Assembly: GCA_964035545.1 (NCBI GenBank)
Contig: OZ037765.1
Coordinates: forward strand, 8,646,698 to 8,710,697
DNA from: Bugula neritina
Lineage: Eukaryota; Bryozoa; Gymnolaemata; Cheilostomatida; Bugulidae
Direction: 5' to 3'
Length of the DNA stretch: 64,000 nt
This document shows positions 47,901-57,960 of the stretch, in pieces. Each line of letters opens with the position of its first letter. Within the stretch, counting starts at the first letter, position 1. The notes beneath the pieces are model-generated. The model was given only the letters and a program-made list of their open reading frames with translations. It was not told where the DNA came from and searched no databases. A program made the position numbers and the translations under genes.

Positions 47901-49260
47901 GCAGTGTCTTCCAATGGAGTCCGCTAAGGACTTGTTCCATCAGCCTCTGGAAGGTGGCTGGGGCGGAGGTTAACCCGAAGGGTAGCACCTTCCACTTCCA
48001 CAAACCGTCCCGTGTGATAAACGCCGCTTTCTCTTGGGCGTCGGGACTCAGAGGAACCTGCCAATAGCCGCTTAGCAAGTCTAGCGTACTGAAGTACTTG
48101 CTGCCGGCTAGGGCGTCCAATGACTCGTCAATACGAGGTAGAGGGTAGGCGTCCTGTATGGTTACGCTATTGAGTTTGCGGTAGTCCACACAGAACCGCC
48201 AACTGCCGTCTTTCTTCCGGACCAGTACGACTGGCGAGCTCCACGCACTGTGGGCGGGCTCTATCAGTCCCCGGTCCAGAAGATCCCGTACTTGTCGGCT
48301 AACCTCCTTCTCTTTCTCCGGCCCCAGCCTGCGTGTGGGCTGCCGGACAGGGACTGTCCCTGCAGTCAGCGGTATTTCGTGCCTGACAATTCCAGTCAGT
48401 CCCACGTCATGCTCTCCGCTGCTGAACACATCACCGTAGTCGCGTAGTAACTTAGCCATAGCTTGGCGTTCTCTGTTACTCGCGCAGCCGACACTGGCTG
48501 TTTCGTATAACTCCCGGAGATGTGTTGGGACTGCCCCTCGTCCCTGAATAGGGTGTCGAGGGGGTGCCTCCGTCGCGTCACCCAGCGACGGGCCCACGTC
48601 CTCTTCCTGGACGGAGTGGAACCGGCCCAGCATTGACCCAGCTGAGAGCTCAATGGGCTCGGTAAAGGGGTTGACACACTGCACTAAGACCTCCCCTCGC
48701 TCAGTTAGTCGGTTTAAACTACTGGCGAGTTGGATCCTTTCGTGCGCGCCTTCAACGACCCCGAGCCTGGCTATCCGGTTGCTGTTCACTCGGCAGTGGA
48801 TAGTAGCTCTGGAGCGTCCGGGCACGGTGCAGTTTCGAACTACCTGAACACTGCCCACCAGAGGACGCCCAAACTTATCCACACAGGCGAGTTCTCGCCC
48901 GCCCATCAGCACCACCGACTTACTAAAATCTATTCGGCACTGGTGTTGCTTCAAGAAGGGCATGCCGAGGATAGCATCTTCCTCCAGTTGACCTATGATA
49001 AAGGTCTCCTGTACAGCCTGGTCTCGGACACGCCCAGGGAGCTCGATAATACCATAAAAGGGAATACATGACCCGTCTGCCAGGGTGCCATGTTCCCCAG
49101 TATACGGGCGTACTCTATCCCTGTCCCGGCGGGGCAGTGCCTCAAAGACTCTACGACTGAGAAGGTTGGTAGTACAACCGGAGTCGAGCAGGAAAGTGAC
49201 GGCGTTGCCGGCCACCTTTCCGGGTAGGAAATAGCTCTCTCCATGTGGTTGTACTTTCAC
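44986..49260 (-). CDS. Element 2 pol polyprotein, 1,424 codons
   Basis: Numbered from the GTG at 49260: protease DSG at 26-28; RT with RFCVDYRKLN (~356), STLDLLSGYW (D394) and YLDD at 456-459; RNase H with LDTDASD (~602), E646 and D671; integrase zinc domain H871, H875, C905, C908; DDE residues D937, D997, E1033; a GPY/F-like KFVGPYVV near 1190. The tail (1230-1424) is Pro-rich with a Cys-rich end (CDCIRSG, CWSCE, NINFCEGGI). All catalytic residues are present. Translation should reach it from gag by frameshift, but the -1 frame meets TGA at 49259-49257 beside a run of seven G (minus strand, 49266-49260), one base out of register with pol. Confidence 0.93.
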   Translation of the reverse strand: MKVQPHGESYFLPGKVAGNAVTFLLDSGCTTNLLSRRVFEALPRRDRDRVRPYTGEHGTLADGSCIPFYGIIELPGRVRDQAVQETFIIGQLEEDAILGMPFLKQHQCRIDFSKSVVLMGGRELACVDKFGRPLVGSVQVVRNCTVPGRSRATIHCRVNSNRIARLGVVEGAHERIQLASSLNRLTERGEVLVQCVNPFTEPIELSAGSMLGRFHSVQEEDVGPSLGDATEAPPRHPIQGRGAVPTHLRELYETASVGCASNRERQAMAKLLRDYGDVFSSGEHDVGLTGIVRHEIPLTAGTVPVRQPTRRLGPEKEKEVSRQVRDLLDRGLIEPAHSAWSSPVVLVRKKDGSWRFCVDYRKLNSVTIQDAYPLPRIDESLDALAGSKYFSTLDLLSGYWQVPLSPDAQEKAAFITRDGLWKWKVLPFGLTSAPATFQRLMEQVLSGLHWKTLLVYLDDVIVISPDFETHVSRLQEVFERLRGAGLKLKPSKCALLQPEVKYLGHVVGRNGVATDPEKVRAVEDWVTPQDLTGLRAFLGLVGYYRQYIPDFAGIAQPLNRLTAKGVTWQWTPVEQGAFDRLKGCLLTAPILAYPDPTLEYILDTDASDQNVGAVLSQVQEGREVVVAYYSKSLSPAERNYCTTRKELLAVIKSVKHFRPYLYGRKFRLRTDHASLIWLCKRAEPSSQVARWLEILAEFSYRIEHRPGKRHSNADGLSRRPDGGCKQCLNIERRDGGPPRCELETLAHHGAPFDWDQGQLRQGVDESPEDVQNLRANPVLAGNVRELKKLQEELPGVVADIYRAKREGRRPSKERIRQGCAEFRLYCQRWDSLRIGQDGLLTISLAASGRHPERKRVVCPTAIRRELIWDTHKQAHAGVKRVISKLRLRWYWPQMERDVRLRVKQCEICQASKHSRPPGEAGRRRLYAGRPWQVVAVDLVGPMPLTPRGNNWILVLTDHFTRWADALAIPDASAPTVARALDQHVFCYFGLPEQIHSDQGAQFQSQLMSDLCHLWGVNQSRTTPYHPQGNGVVERNNRMLGDALRSLLLGRGQEEWDTVLPQVMRAYRSTPHTSTGETPNLLMLGRETRVPDHLTYHVPEQDNSVHEYASELVERMKAAHDILRQQQWKVRHEDSDEPPLYQTGDKVWMVNYCRRRGQADKLKPKFVGPYVVVEAMPNHTYKIERSGQVSIQNESRLKPYWASPDGVGEAPPLLEPRRQTTTRGRRRHGPEYEVVIPREENLVREERQLLSTEACPPPPSLIPSLPETEPIPEVQTPMEGGAPSGEQEEVTANGEVETPLEAPTNEPASVSPPLERGQRTRKPPPYLKDFVCDCIRSGAHESLGENRTIKCWSCEPHANINFCEGGIVGGINARKANSSDLVPEKRCSAFSYADIAKGRRISQPAPILPRTLSMDINTEFPGKPV

Positions 49261-49558
49261 CCCCCCGCATGTGCTGTCCTGAATTGACAGGACGGCGGGG
49301 GTTTCACCCGTGGTTTACGGGGCTTCCGGCGGCGAGGTTGGTGCCGGCGGGGTTTGGGGCTCTCCACTGGGCCTTCTGGCTCCATTTCAGTGGCGGGCTC
49401 CTCTTCCCGAGGTAACCGGTGGAACCGGTTAGCGAGTGGCAGGGAGAAGGTACTCGGCCGTTGTGCGGGCCTACTAGTCCTGCGTGGTACCTGCCACTCG
49501 GGTGGAGTGTTCCGTCGTGTCCGTACGGACAGACGACGGCGTGTCCCACCATACTCCT

Positions 49559-50425
49559 TCAGTTGCGGCCCGCGGGGAGGGAGAGTGTCCGCGGGCCGTG
49601 ACAGTTTAACGCCCCCTGGTATTGGGGTCGTCCTTTCTGTCCCTGGTCCTGATCAGCGCTACTCCAGCCCTGCCCCACAGGCGTTGGAGGCACCCGCAGG
49701 GCCTGACCGGGGCCAGCACCGGCCAGAATGGTTACCAGTTGTCCCAGCATCTCTACCGTACGGTCCACTTCGGCTTCTAGCGGGAGGGCTTCGGGACCTG
49801 TCGTAGCCCTGGCAGCGCTGACTCCAACTACTGGTGGGTTCCGTCGTGCTTGATGCATTTGGGTAGCCAACAGGTAAGCTTCTCCAGCCTTCAGGGCATC
49901 CTCTATTCTGGTTATCCCTTTAGCTCGTAGTTGATGGTGTAAGCCCAGGTCGTTTAGTGACTGGACAAAGGCGTCATAGGTGTAACGCTCTTGGTGTTGT
50001 GCTGGCAGATCGCTATATGCAATCTGCGCCAACTTCTTCACCGTCGCGGCATGTTCTTGCAGCGAGGTCCGCGGGGTGCAGCACAATCTCTCCAGCTTGG
50101 TCCTAGCGTCTATTGCGGAGATGCCAAAACGGGCCCGCAGCGCAGCCAGTATCCCGTTTACGTCCGTTCCCACTCCGTACGGCTTGGCTTGTTCCGTCAC
50201 CGCTCTCCGCAATTGGATAAGGGCCACTCTATGCGGCCATTGAGCAACCTCCATTACCTCTCTAAATTCTTGTATAAATTGTTCGACATCTTCCGACCCA
50301 GTAAAGGTGGGAGCTTTCAAGCAATGTCTATAAGCTTCTTCTCCCTCACGATTCACAGGATTAACAGCATTTCTACGCTCACCTTCTACTGGGGGTGGTT
50401 GCATTCTAGCATTTTCAGTCTCCAT
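49559..50425 (-). CDS. Element 2 gag lacking a zinc knuckle
   Basis: 288 aa, clearly homologous to element 1 gag (LKAPTFTGSEDVEQFIQEF; RYTYDAFVQSLNDLGLHHQL; IEDALKAGEAYLLATQMH). The C-terminus, where element 1 has CWECGRPGHFQRNC, reads GQKGRPQYQGALNCHGPR and has no CCHC pattern. The frameshift signal is retained in the last 20 codons. Confidence 0.88.
   Translation of the reverse strand: METENARMQPPPVEGERRNAVNPVNREGEEAYRHCLKAPTFTGSEDVEQFIQEFREVMEVAQWPHRVALIQLRRAVTEQAKPYGVGTDVNGILAALRARFGISAIDARTKLERLCCTPRTSLQEHAATVKKLAQIAYSDLPAQHQERYTYDAFVQSLNDLGLHHQLRAKGITRIEDALKAGEAYLLATQMHQARRNPPVVGVSAARATTGPEALPLEAEVDRTVEMLGQLVTILAGAGPGQALRVPPTPVGQGWSSADQDQGQKGRPQYQGALNCHGPRTLSLPAGRN
49566..49610 (-). 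promoter_or_regulatory. -1 ribosomal frameshift cassette, element 2
   Basis: Minus strand GTTAAAC (49610-49604) in gag phase G TTA AAC, 5-nt spacer, then CGGCCCGCGG (49598-49589) pairing with CCGCGGGCCG (49575-49566) around a 13-nt loop. The last base pair of the stem differs from element 1 by a compensatory change on both arms. Gag stops at 49559. Confidence 0.8.
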
Positions 50426-50440
50426 CTTTGATGTACACTA

Positions 50441-50457
50441 TCCCACCGCTGCCACCA
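50441..50457 (-). other. Primer-binding site, tRNA-Leu type (element 2)
   Basis: Plus strand TCCCACCGCTGCCACCA, identical to the site in element 1 and one base inside the LTR. Confidence 0.85.
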
Positions 50458-50458
50458 C

Positions 50459-50764
50459 TGTTATGATTTTCAGTTTTAGGGTTGATGTGCCACCAAGAGA
50501 GTCTATTTATCACTAGAGAAACTGCACCGAGTTAAGTCGAGTAGATATCGTTATATTTTAATACAAGAATACATAATAAAATCTAATGTACAACAGTAAT
50601 GATACGCACGTCTATTTAATTTACAGCACTATCCTCAACTGAGCTAGTAGCGCGAAGCTGCTACTATTACTCATAAAACAGCCTAGCTAATTGGCTAATA
50701 CATTGTTCCGGGTCAATACGCAACCTTGCGTATTGTGTTGCTGGTAGCTCCACGAGCCACCACA
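50459..50764 (-). repeat. 5' LTR of Ty3/gypsy element 2
   Basis: 306 bp, identical by eye to 43314-43619, followed by ATAT target copy (50765-50768). Carries the presumed promoter for the minus-strand transcript. Confidence 0.95.
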
Positions 50765-51849
50765 ATATGTTTTGCTTTACTTCAGATAGATGCTTTATTG
50801 TAAGATTCAGAAAATTTTAAAAATTGGATGCTTAGTGTAAAACAATTTAAATAAATTGGAAGAATGCATGCTTATGCTACTACATAATACACAGCCTTTA
50901 TTGTAGCTAAAGACTCTCTGTCTGTAAGGGGGGGGGGGAATGGAGGAGCAGATGTGGCATTTATTGTAAGCTGATTAAATTGTTAGCTAACTCATAAGTC
51001 ATAATTATAAAAATCTACATAAATAAGGCACTTAAAAATATTTATATAAAACAAGATGTAAAACCAAAAAACTTTTGTTATTTATGTGCAGAGCTGGTCA
51101 TTGCTTAAGGTCATATGAATATCAACATCTCACTCAGCTAGTAAAAAATTATTTTAATACAAGTTTCATCTCATACTGATACTTGAGGCTGAATCTACTC
51201 ATTAATCACAACGACATTGATTATGTAAAAGAGGTCTAAGTTTAGTTCTAATAATAAGCTGCAAATGATTAATTTTTGATAATTAAAACTAGTTGGCTTA
51301 CTATATCTTTGTTTTTAATGATGTTATTCCTTACTGTTAGTCCATTAATTTCCAAGGCACCAATTCCGGTTTGTCTAGCTGTCACCATAGTAACTACATG
51401 GTTTTGCGTGGAACAGTTTCGACATCACTACAAACCTGACAAAACTTCAACATTAATTTTATGTAAAATAATATTAAATTAAATTAAATTTAATGACAAA
51501 TTTTTAATTTTACTTTAGCTAATAAAAAGTTATATGTTAAAAACTGCGTAATATAATATAGAATAAATCATTAACACATAGAGGATAACTCCTAGTTAGG
51601 GAGGTAATGGGCAACTGCCAGTTTTCGGCAACTCTGACATGGTAATTGAGAAAATAAAAATTAGCTACAAAAATAATCAACTTTTTTCCTACTTTGCCTT
51701 TTGACTTTGCCTTAAGTAAAGCTGTCGCACTTTACAATTACAATAGCTAGATTTAGGTCACAGAATGATATGTTGAATAAAAAGCAACTCTATAATTTTA
51801 GATTTTAGAGTAATTTCGCTTTGTGAAACTTTGAGTTTGTAGTTGTTGA

Positions 51850-52300
51850 TAATCATAATCATAATGATAATGAATTATTGATATTGAAGATCATAACCAT
51901 AATGATAATCAGTAATCTGATAGTGGTAATGATAATCAAGTCCAAATTCAAAGTAGAACTGAAAGTCTGATTCAATACTTGTACTAATAGTAATACTAAT
52001 AGTAATACTCATACTCATACTGTAATACTAATACTAATAGTAATACTAATACTAATACTAATAGTAATAGTAATAATAATAATGATAGTTTTTTTAATAC
52101 TAATTCTAAGGCTAATAGTATCACTATCAGTATCTGTACTAAATTTACTATTGGATTTAACATTACTTATTATTTTCCATTACTATTAGTATTAGTATTA
52201 CTCTTAGTATTACAGTATAAGTATTAGTATTACTATTACTATTAGCATTACTATTACCATTGGCATTAACTTTGAATATTTATATTAACTATGTCTATGA
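51850..52300. repeat. Degenerate TAATAC/TAGTAT simple-repeat tract
   Basis: Runs of AATGATAAT, TAATACTAATAG and ATTAGTATTACT words, changing from TAATAC-rich on the left to GTATTA-rich on the right near 52150. This strand switch resembles the symmetric tract at 2.2 kb but is less perfect. Confidence 0.8.
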
Positions 52301-52408
52301 TTATGTCTACACATTATTATAATTCTTATTCTAGTTATTCACTAGCCTTAGGCTTAGTATTTTTTATTAGATTTACTTTTAGTCATTTGATTAGCCTAGG
52401 CTGTAGGC

Positions 52409-52719
52409 CAGGGCTGTCCAACAGGTGACCCCAGGGTCGGGTGTAGCCCCAGCCAACATTTATGTGACCCTCAAAGGTGTAACACTAAAATTATTTTTCA
52501 CAGTGAAAAACCAACTTTTAAAGGCGCATTTTTCATACACATGCTACAAAACATGCAGCCTGCATTAACTATTGAGACTTCATTGTGTAATGATTCATAA
52601 GAATTTGGAATGAAGTACTTTGAAAAACGCTGTGGCCCCCAGCACAAGCTAAAGTTTCCAATGTGGCCCTGACCATGAAATATTCCCTTTCCTTGATCTG
52701 AAAAGGTTGGACACCCCTG
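52409..52719 (+). mobile_element. hAT-type MITE, copy 3
   Basis: 311 bp from CAGGGCTGTCCAAC to GGTTGGACACCCCTG. Internal sequence matches copy 2 (TGACCCTCAAAGG, ATTGTGTAATGATTCATAA). Flanks CTGTAGGC and CCATAGGC match at 6 of 8 bases. Non-coding. Confidence 0.85.
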
Positions 52720-54538
52720 CCATAGGCTGTAACTCATTCTCATAACTGTAAGTAAAACTATTGAAATAATCATCATGATACCGATTAGTGATTATGAGGC
52801 AGGCTCTCACACTGAGACTAACTCTAAATCGATTACAGAGAAAATTTGTCTCTGGCTATACTAAGGCATTAAGGGCATAAAGCTATAGCTTATAGCCTTA
52901 TGCCTTTTCCATATTATTTGATTTCGTTAGAAATGTATTCATCCTAAAAGTAAATAGAATTTTTAAAATCGTATTGATATATTGTGCTAAAATTAATATA
53001 ATTATAATTTACTCTTGCAGTAAATTCTGCCATTTGCTATTACAAGACAACATAAAGCTTCAAACTTGGTTAAAACTAAAAGGTTAGATTCTTACCAGCT
53101 GCTGGCTAGCTAAACTATGGGTTAAAATGGCAGTGTGGGCTGAGATAAGCAGTATATAGAGTAATACTGGATAAACTCTCCACCTGAAAGCAGTAAAGTG
53201 TAAAGTGTAGTGTGTGAACTTTTCAACATTTTGTTCATTTAATAAAATGTTTTTTTTTTTATGAATTCCTAATGTTGAAGTAAGTGATTGGATAGTGTAC
53301 ATTGTAATTTTGAAAATAGAAATCATAGTTACTAATTTTCATGAAACACTTTATCATTATGTAAATAAGAAGTTTAATGACTTAAATGTGAGCTTCATAG
53401 ATTTTTGTACATGAGACCGTAACTCTTAAGGGTTTAAGAAATTAATTTACTTTCTGTTTACCCTGTAGATTTTCTTTTCTTTAGTTGAAATGCAAAACTC
53501 TTATATCTAGTCATATTATGCATTTGCAAATATGCTACAATTTTTAATGACTGATAATAATGCATTACTAACTGCCATATTTAGTTCTTTCGTGGTGGTA
53601 ATTTCACTCAATATTTTTCATGTTCTTACAAGTTTTTTTGGTCTTATTTAGTAAACTGTGACGAAAATTTTAAATAGGTATTGAAAATAATAAAATGTTA
53701 GCAGCTTACCTTATGGCCAAACATTGCAAAGTAAGAAAGCTTGCATGACGTCTACTGATAAGGAAGCCTAGCAGAGTTTCAATGTATTGAAATTATTCAT
53801 TGTAGGTGTATCTGAATGCAGTGATCATACATTCCATACATAAATTAGACCGTGACTTATGAAGAACTATGACTTCTGCAGAAAAAGAGCATTTATTGAC
53901 CCTCAAAGGTAAATTCTAGTTGAGCTTTAAGAACTCGAAAATCAATATGTTTGTTTTCATGTACCTACTTTACCTGTCGAACTTTTTTATTGTTGCTAAA
54001 TGGAGCACTTGTAGAGCTGTAATCTTGCGTTAAATGATGTTTTATTCAAATTACAACTTTTATTATTTGCAGAAAAGTAATTTAATTCTCATGATTCCAT
54101 ATTTTCTATCCTTAACATTTTCTTTCCATATTCTAAAACAAGCGGTCAACATTTTAAAGTTATGAAATATTAGGAATAACACAATTCACAAAAAGCATTT
54201 CTAATTATAATAAAACTTTTCGTATATATTTTAAAAAGAATGGAATTTGTGATCACAACTAAAAATATGTTAAATACTTCGTATCTGAAGTTTATGCATA
54301 TGCACTCATCAGGTATATTTTAACTAAATTACTTGCGATGTTTGTACAACCATGTGTTTTGCATGATTTTTAACAAATGTAATGAAAATATTTAGATAGT
54401 ACTAATATGCAAGAGATTTTTTTAAACACGATAGGTCTGTATCAGTAAACTTCATTTGTCTAATATATAAAGTTCAAGTTTGTACATATTGTCATTTTCC
54501 ACCACAGTAGCCTACTGTGTATGACTTCCACCTTATTA

Positions 54539-56399
54539 CTATAGTAAATTATTCTCTTCTGGTGTAATATCTGTGAAGCTGCTATTAGTCACTATGTGCG
54601 GAGAGATGCCCAAGCTTTGTGATTGACTTTTCAATAGTTTTCTCTTATCCCCATTGTCATCTGGAAGATTCGATGGCACTGCCATTTGCACTTCGGTTGC
54701 ATCTAACCCTCCCATATGAAAAGCATTTTGGGTTATTGTTGAAAAACTCTTTAGCATGGCTCTTTTTTGCTCCTTTTCCATATTAGTCTTGTGAAAATGC
54801 GAGAGCAAAATTTTCCTACACCTTTCTATAATGAACATCAGCACAAATGGCACTGGGGTGAAATATAAGACGGCCAAAGCTGCTGCTGATGCTAAATCTG
54901 CATCTGGTTGCTGCAGAGTAAACCTCAGTGCTACTAAAACAACAATACTGTTAAATATTGACGAGTTGATGGCCAATGTTTTAGTAGACTCTTTTTTCTC
55001 TCTGCAAGCTATCATTAAAAGACCACTCACTGTAAAACCAATAAAAGGAATGCCACCAGCAGCAAACAAAGATGACTTTTGAAGTATATGGAACGCATAA
55101 ATGTTTATATAAAGTCCCAGCGTAATAAATAGTATAAAAGCCAGTAATAAAGCTGGTTTTATTAACCAGTTTAAAAAAGCTTCAGATATCTCCTGGTGTC
55201 TTCGCCTTACTCCAGCACCACATGCAAATGGTATAAGAAATCCTATGAGCCAGAATACCAAAAAATATGTTGTAGTTTCATCATTGGCAAGGTCATTGGT
55301 GAGTAATCCATTCATACTATATAAGTAGATAGGAACTATGCCTGTAAAATATAGCAATGTAGTACCTATGTTATTAATTCCAGCTCACTATATTTATTTA
55401 GATTGCTGATGTATATGCAGATGTATTTCATGTTTTTATAATTAGTTGAGAAATGTAGTTTACCTATTGGTATGAGAAGTTGTAGAACATTTAATGTTAC
55501 ACTTAATTCCACATCTGTATTTTCTGCTATAGATACTATCAGGTGTCCTAATCCCCCTCCTGGAACACTTGATATTAAAAAGAATCCAAGAACCAGCTCA
55601 TTCTGAATACCAGCTGCAATTTTCACCACTCCCAATATTGTCTAAAATATAAAGAAATGCATATGCCCACCAAACTTTCTAATGAATATTCAATATAAGC
55701 TAATACTATTCAGCATGTCAATAAAAAGGGGCAGCAACCTTATTTAGTTCTACTCACCAAAGGTATTGCAACATATTGGCTAACTGTAGATATTAAAATC
55801 TGCTTTTTTCGTTTAATTACTTGCTTCACGAGATTAATGTCAGTCATACATCCAACTGCAAATGTATTGAGTACACCCAAAATCAGCATTGCAACATTAA
55901 AAGCCAAGTCAACTGTACGAGTCTTTCTCACTATAACCAGTTGGTATTCAATTGATTCCAACACACTAGTGTTGTTGTTTGAAGTTGTTTCCACTATTTG
56001 TATGTAATATTTTTCGTATCCCAACATTTCTGTGTTGATATCAAAGGTGAAATCTTTCAAACTAATGGTTTCATTGCTCGTTTTGTTTTTAGGATGTTGT
56101 GGTATTAATTTCGTGTTGCTGCTAGTCTGTGGCTGGTTGCTGTTCGTTTGTTCATACTCTATTCCAATATAAATACTGCTATTTGCATTCTGTCTTGCAG
56201 TGATATATTGTTGAGCAGCAGCCTGGAGTCTTATGATTATGACTCTCACTTCATATTGGTTAACTTGAGAGCCACTAGTAGGATGTAATGTTATGTATTT
56301 GTTTAAAGACGGTATGGAGGAAGACGTAGAATTTTCCCACCCAAATCCATTTGTAATAAGGAAACCGATTATAATCAGTAATAAGTCTCTGTTCATCAT
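54539..56399 (-). CDS. SLC10-family (P3/bile-acid-cotransporter-like) transporter
   Basis: A multi-pass membrane protein of about 540 aa from three coding exons: 56399-55758, 55641-55464, 55341-54539. The ATG pair at 56399/56396 opens a signal peptide (LLLIIIGFLITNGFG). An extracellular domain of about 170 residues with several N-x-S/T sites follows, then hydrophobic segments. SLC10 hallmarks are NVAMLILGVLNTFAVGC, FFLISSVPGGGLGHLIVSI and the FAAGGIPFIGFTVSGLL helix. The large glycosylated N-terminus is like SLC10A3/SLC10A5 rather than the short N-terminus of the bile-acid carriers, so the substrate is open. The cytoplasmic tail is about 90 residues. An acceptor just upstream (about 56418) and a good minus-strand donor at 56903 suggest a non-coding first exon near 56.9-57.0 kb. 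Confidence 0.85.
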
Positions 56400-56462
56400 A
56401 AAGAATTTGTCTCCAAATCCTGTAAATATGTAAACCAAGTTGAAGTTTCTATATGACAGCAA

Positions 56463-57960
56463 AGAGGATTAGTGTCAGCTAAATGCTTTTCATTTTTATT
56501 TTTTCATTTTTATATTTACAGTGAAATTAAATTCACCTATAGTTTTAAGACTGCTTTCTTTCATTTTTGTCTTTGAGTTAACTTAAATGTTGTATATGAA
56601 TGTTAAAATACTGAGCACTAACAAGATTGCTTAATTTCATAGACAATAAATAAAATCTAGTAAAAATAGAAAATACATAATTTTAAATGGATGTGTTGGT
56701 TTAAAATTCAACATAGTACACTAACACTAGATACTATATATTGTATAAATTTTATAGATACACTTGATCTATTGGCAAATGTAAATGGTACACTAGAATG
56801 CTCTTTTTTTAATAAGCTTTAAATACTAATGGATGAGTTCAATAGTATTTATCATACACATATATGTGATAAAGTCACAATAAAATGAATCTATACCTCT
56901 CACCTACCAGGTGTTCTGTTTCTTTCTGTCCACTGTCTCTACTGACACATCTGCTCTGGGCTGCCTCATAAAGGCCACTGATCTATATTCTATACTAGTT
57001 AAAGTTCAGGTGTAAACATAGCAGCATCTAATAACTGCATCATTAGTAGAGAACAAGCATGTAATCAATGTATTGAAATAATGTGAGCTACAAACATTCT
57101 GCCAGCTTTATATTTACCTATAATCTTAGCGGGCTTGACTGGACTTAATTAAATTGATTAGATGTTTTGCACTCAATTGCAACAGTATTACAGCAATGTA
57201 ACATTCTTGATTGATACTTTTATGAACTACAAACAGCTGATTTAAAAGCTTTTCCAATAAGGTATCTTAAAAATACAAATTTACAAGATAATTATTTTTG
57301 ATTATTAGTTTAGCTATATGATTTATGTCAGAAACTTTGAATAGCAATTTCAGCCAAACAAAATAAAGTTACATTCAATATAACAAATAGCTTTATTGAC
57401 GCAAATCTGTCTGGTAATACTTGATTAATTTATGCTTGGCTAGTGTTTTAGTTTGCCTTAACCAGTTAGATTGCTGCTAAAATATTTCACTAAGCTATTT
57501 ATACAGACTGTTTGCATAAATATATTTGTATGTGTTTTTAATTGAGATTGTGGCATAATGTTTAGATAACACGATTGTAAAATATAAACCTTATCTCTAC
57601 TATATTTTTGTACATATAATAATCAAATCTTATGCAACAGAAATTGAAATTTATCTAAATTTTTAGGCAAAAAAACTCTATGCTTAGTCTTTGTGTACTT
57701 TTATTAATTAAAAAAGCATAAGCCATGCTAATGTAGAGCCTTCCGAGGTCAAAATGCTTATAGAAAATTCACTTAGTTGAAGTAAAGTTTTTGACCTGCA
57801 TGTCAACAAACTACTCAATAGCAAAGTGTTTTGCACTCCACTGTACACATGTAATGTATGTAGCTTTGGCGTTGGCCATGAATTTATACTCCCATCATTG
57901 ATTTTGCCAGAATGCAGTTTTCTTACTTGCATATGTAATTCTAGCTATGTCTTTGTATAG
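56463..57960. other. Spacer between divergent SLC10-like gene and TRAPPC13
   Basis: No coding exon recognised. On the minus strand a possible 5' UTR exon of the SLC10-like gene ends at 56904 with a GTGAGAGG donor. A short upstream coding exon of TRAPPC13 may be here but I could not identify it. Confidence 0.4.

Larger units (their letters stand above)
43314..50764 (-). mobile_element. Ty3/gypsy element 2: near-complete LTR retrotransposon
   Basis: 7,451 bp bounded by 306-bp LTRs that I read as identical, with TG...CA ends and ATAT duplication (43310-43313, 50765-50768). In order from 50764: LTR, tRNA-Leu-type PBS, gag, frameshift signal, pol (PR, RT, RNase H, integrase with GPY/F-like end), ORF3 and 3' LTR. 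The PR-RT-RH-IN order places it in Ty3/gypsy. Internal DNA is much GC-richer than the host. Three blemishes reduce its competence: no zinc knuckle in gag, a one-base frame break at a G7 run between the shift site and pol, and an in-frame TGA in ORF3. Confidence 0.97.
50769..54538. other. Repeat-rich gene-free interval
   Basis: No coding exon found. Contains an 11-G run (50928-50938), degenerate simple repeats (51.85-52.3 kb), one hAT-type MITE and otherwise AT-rich DNA. The last part is the 3' flank of the SLC10-like gene. Confidence 0.45.

Noticed and set aside
45182-49806. Plus-strand open frames up to 182 codons
   Set aside because: They are shadows of the GC-rich pol and gag frames on the minus strand.
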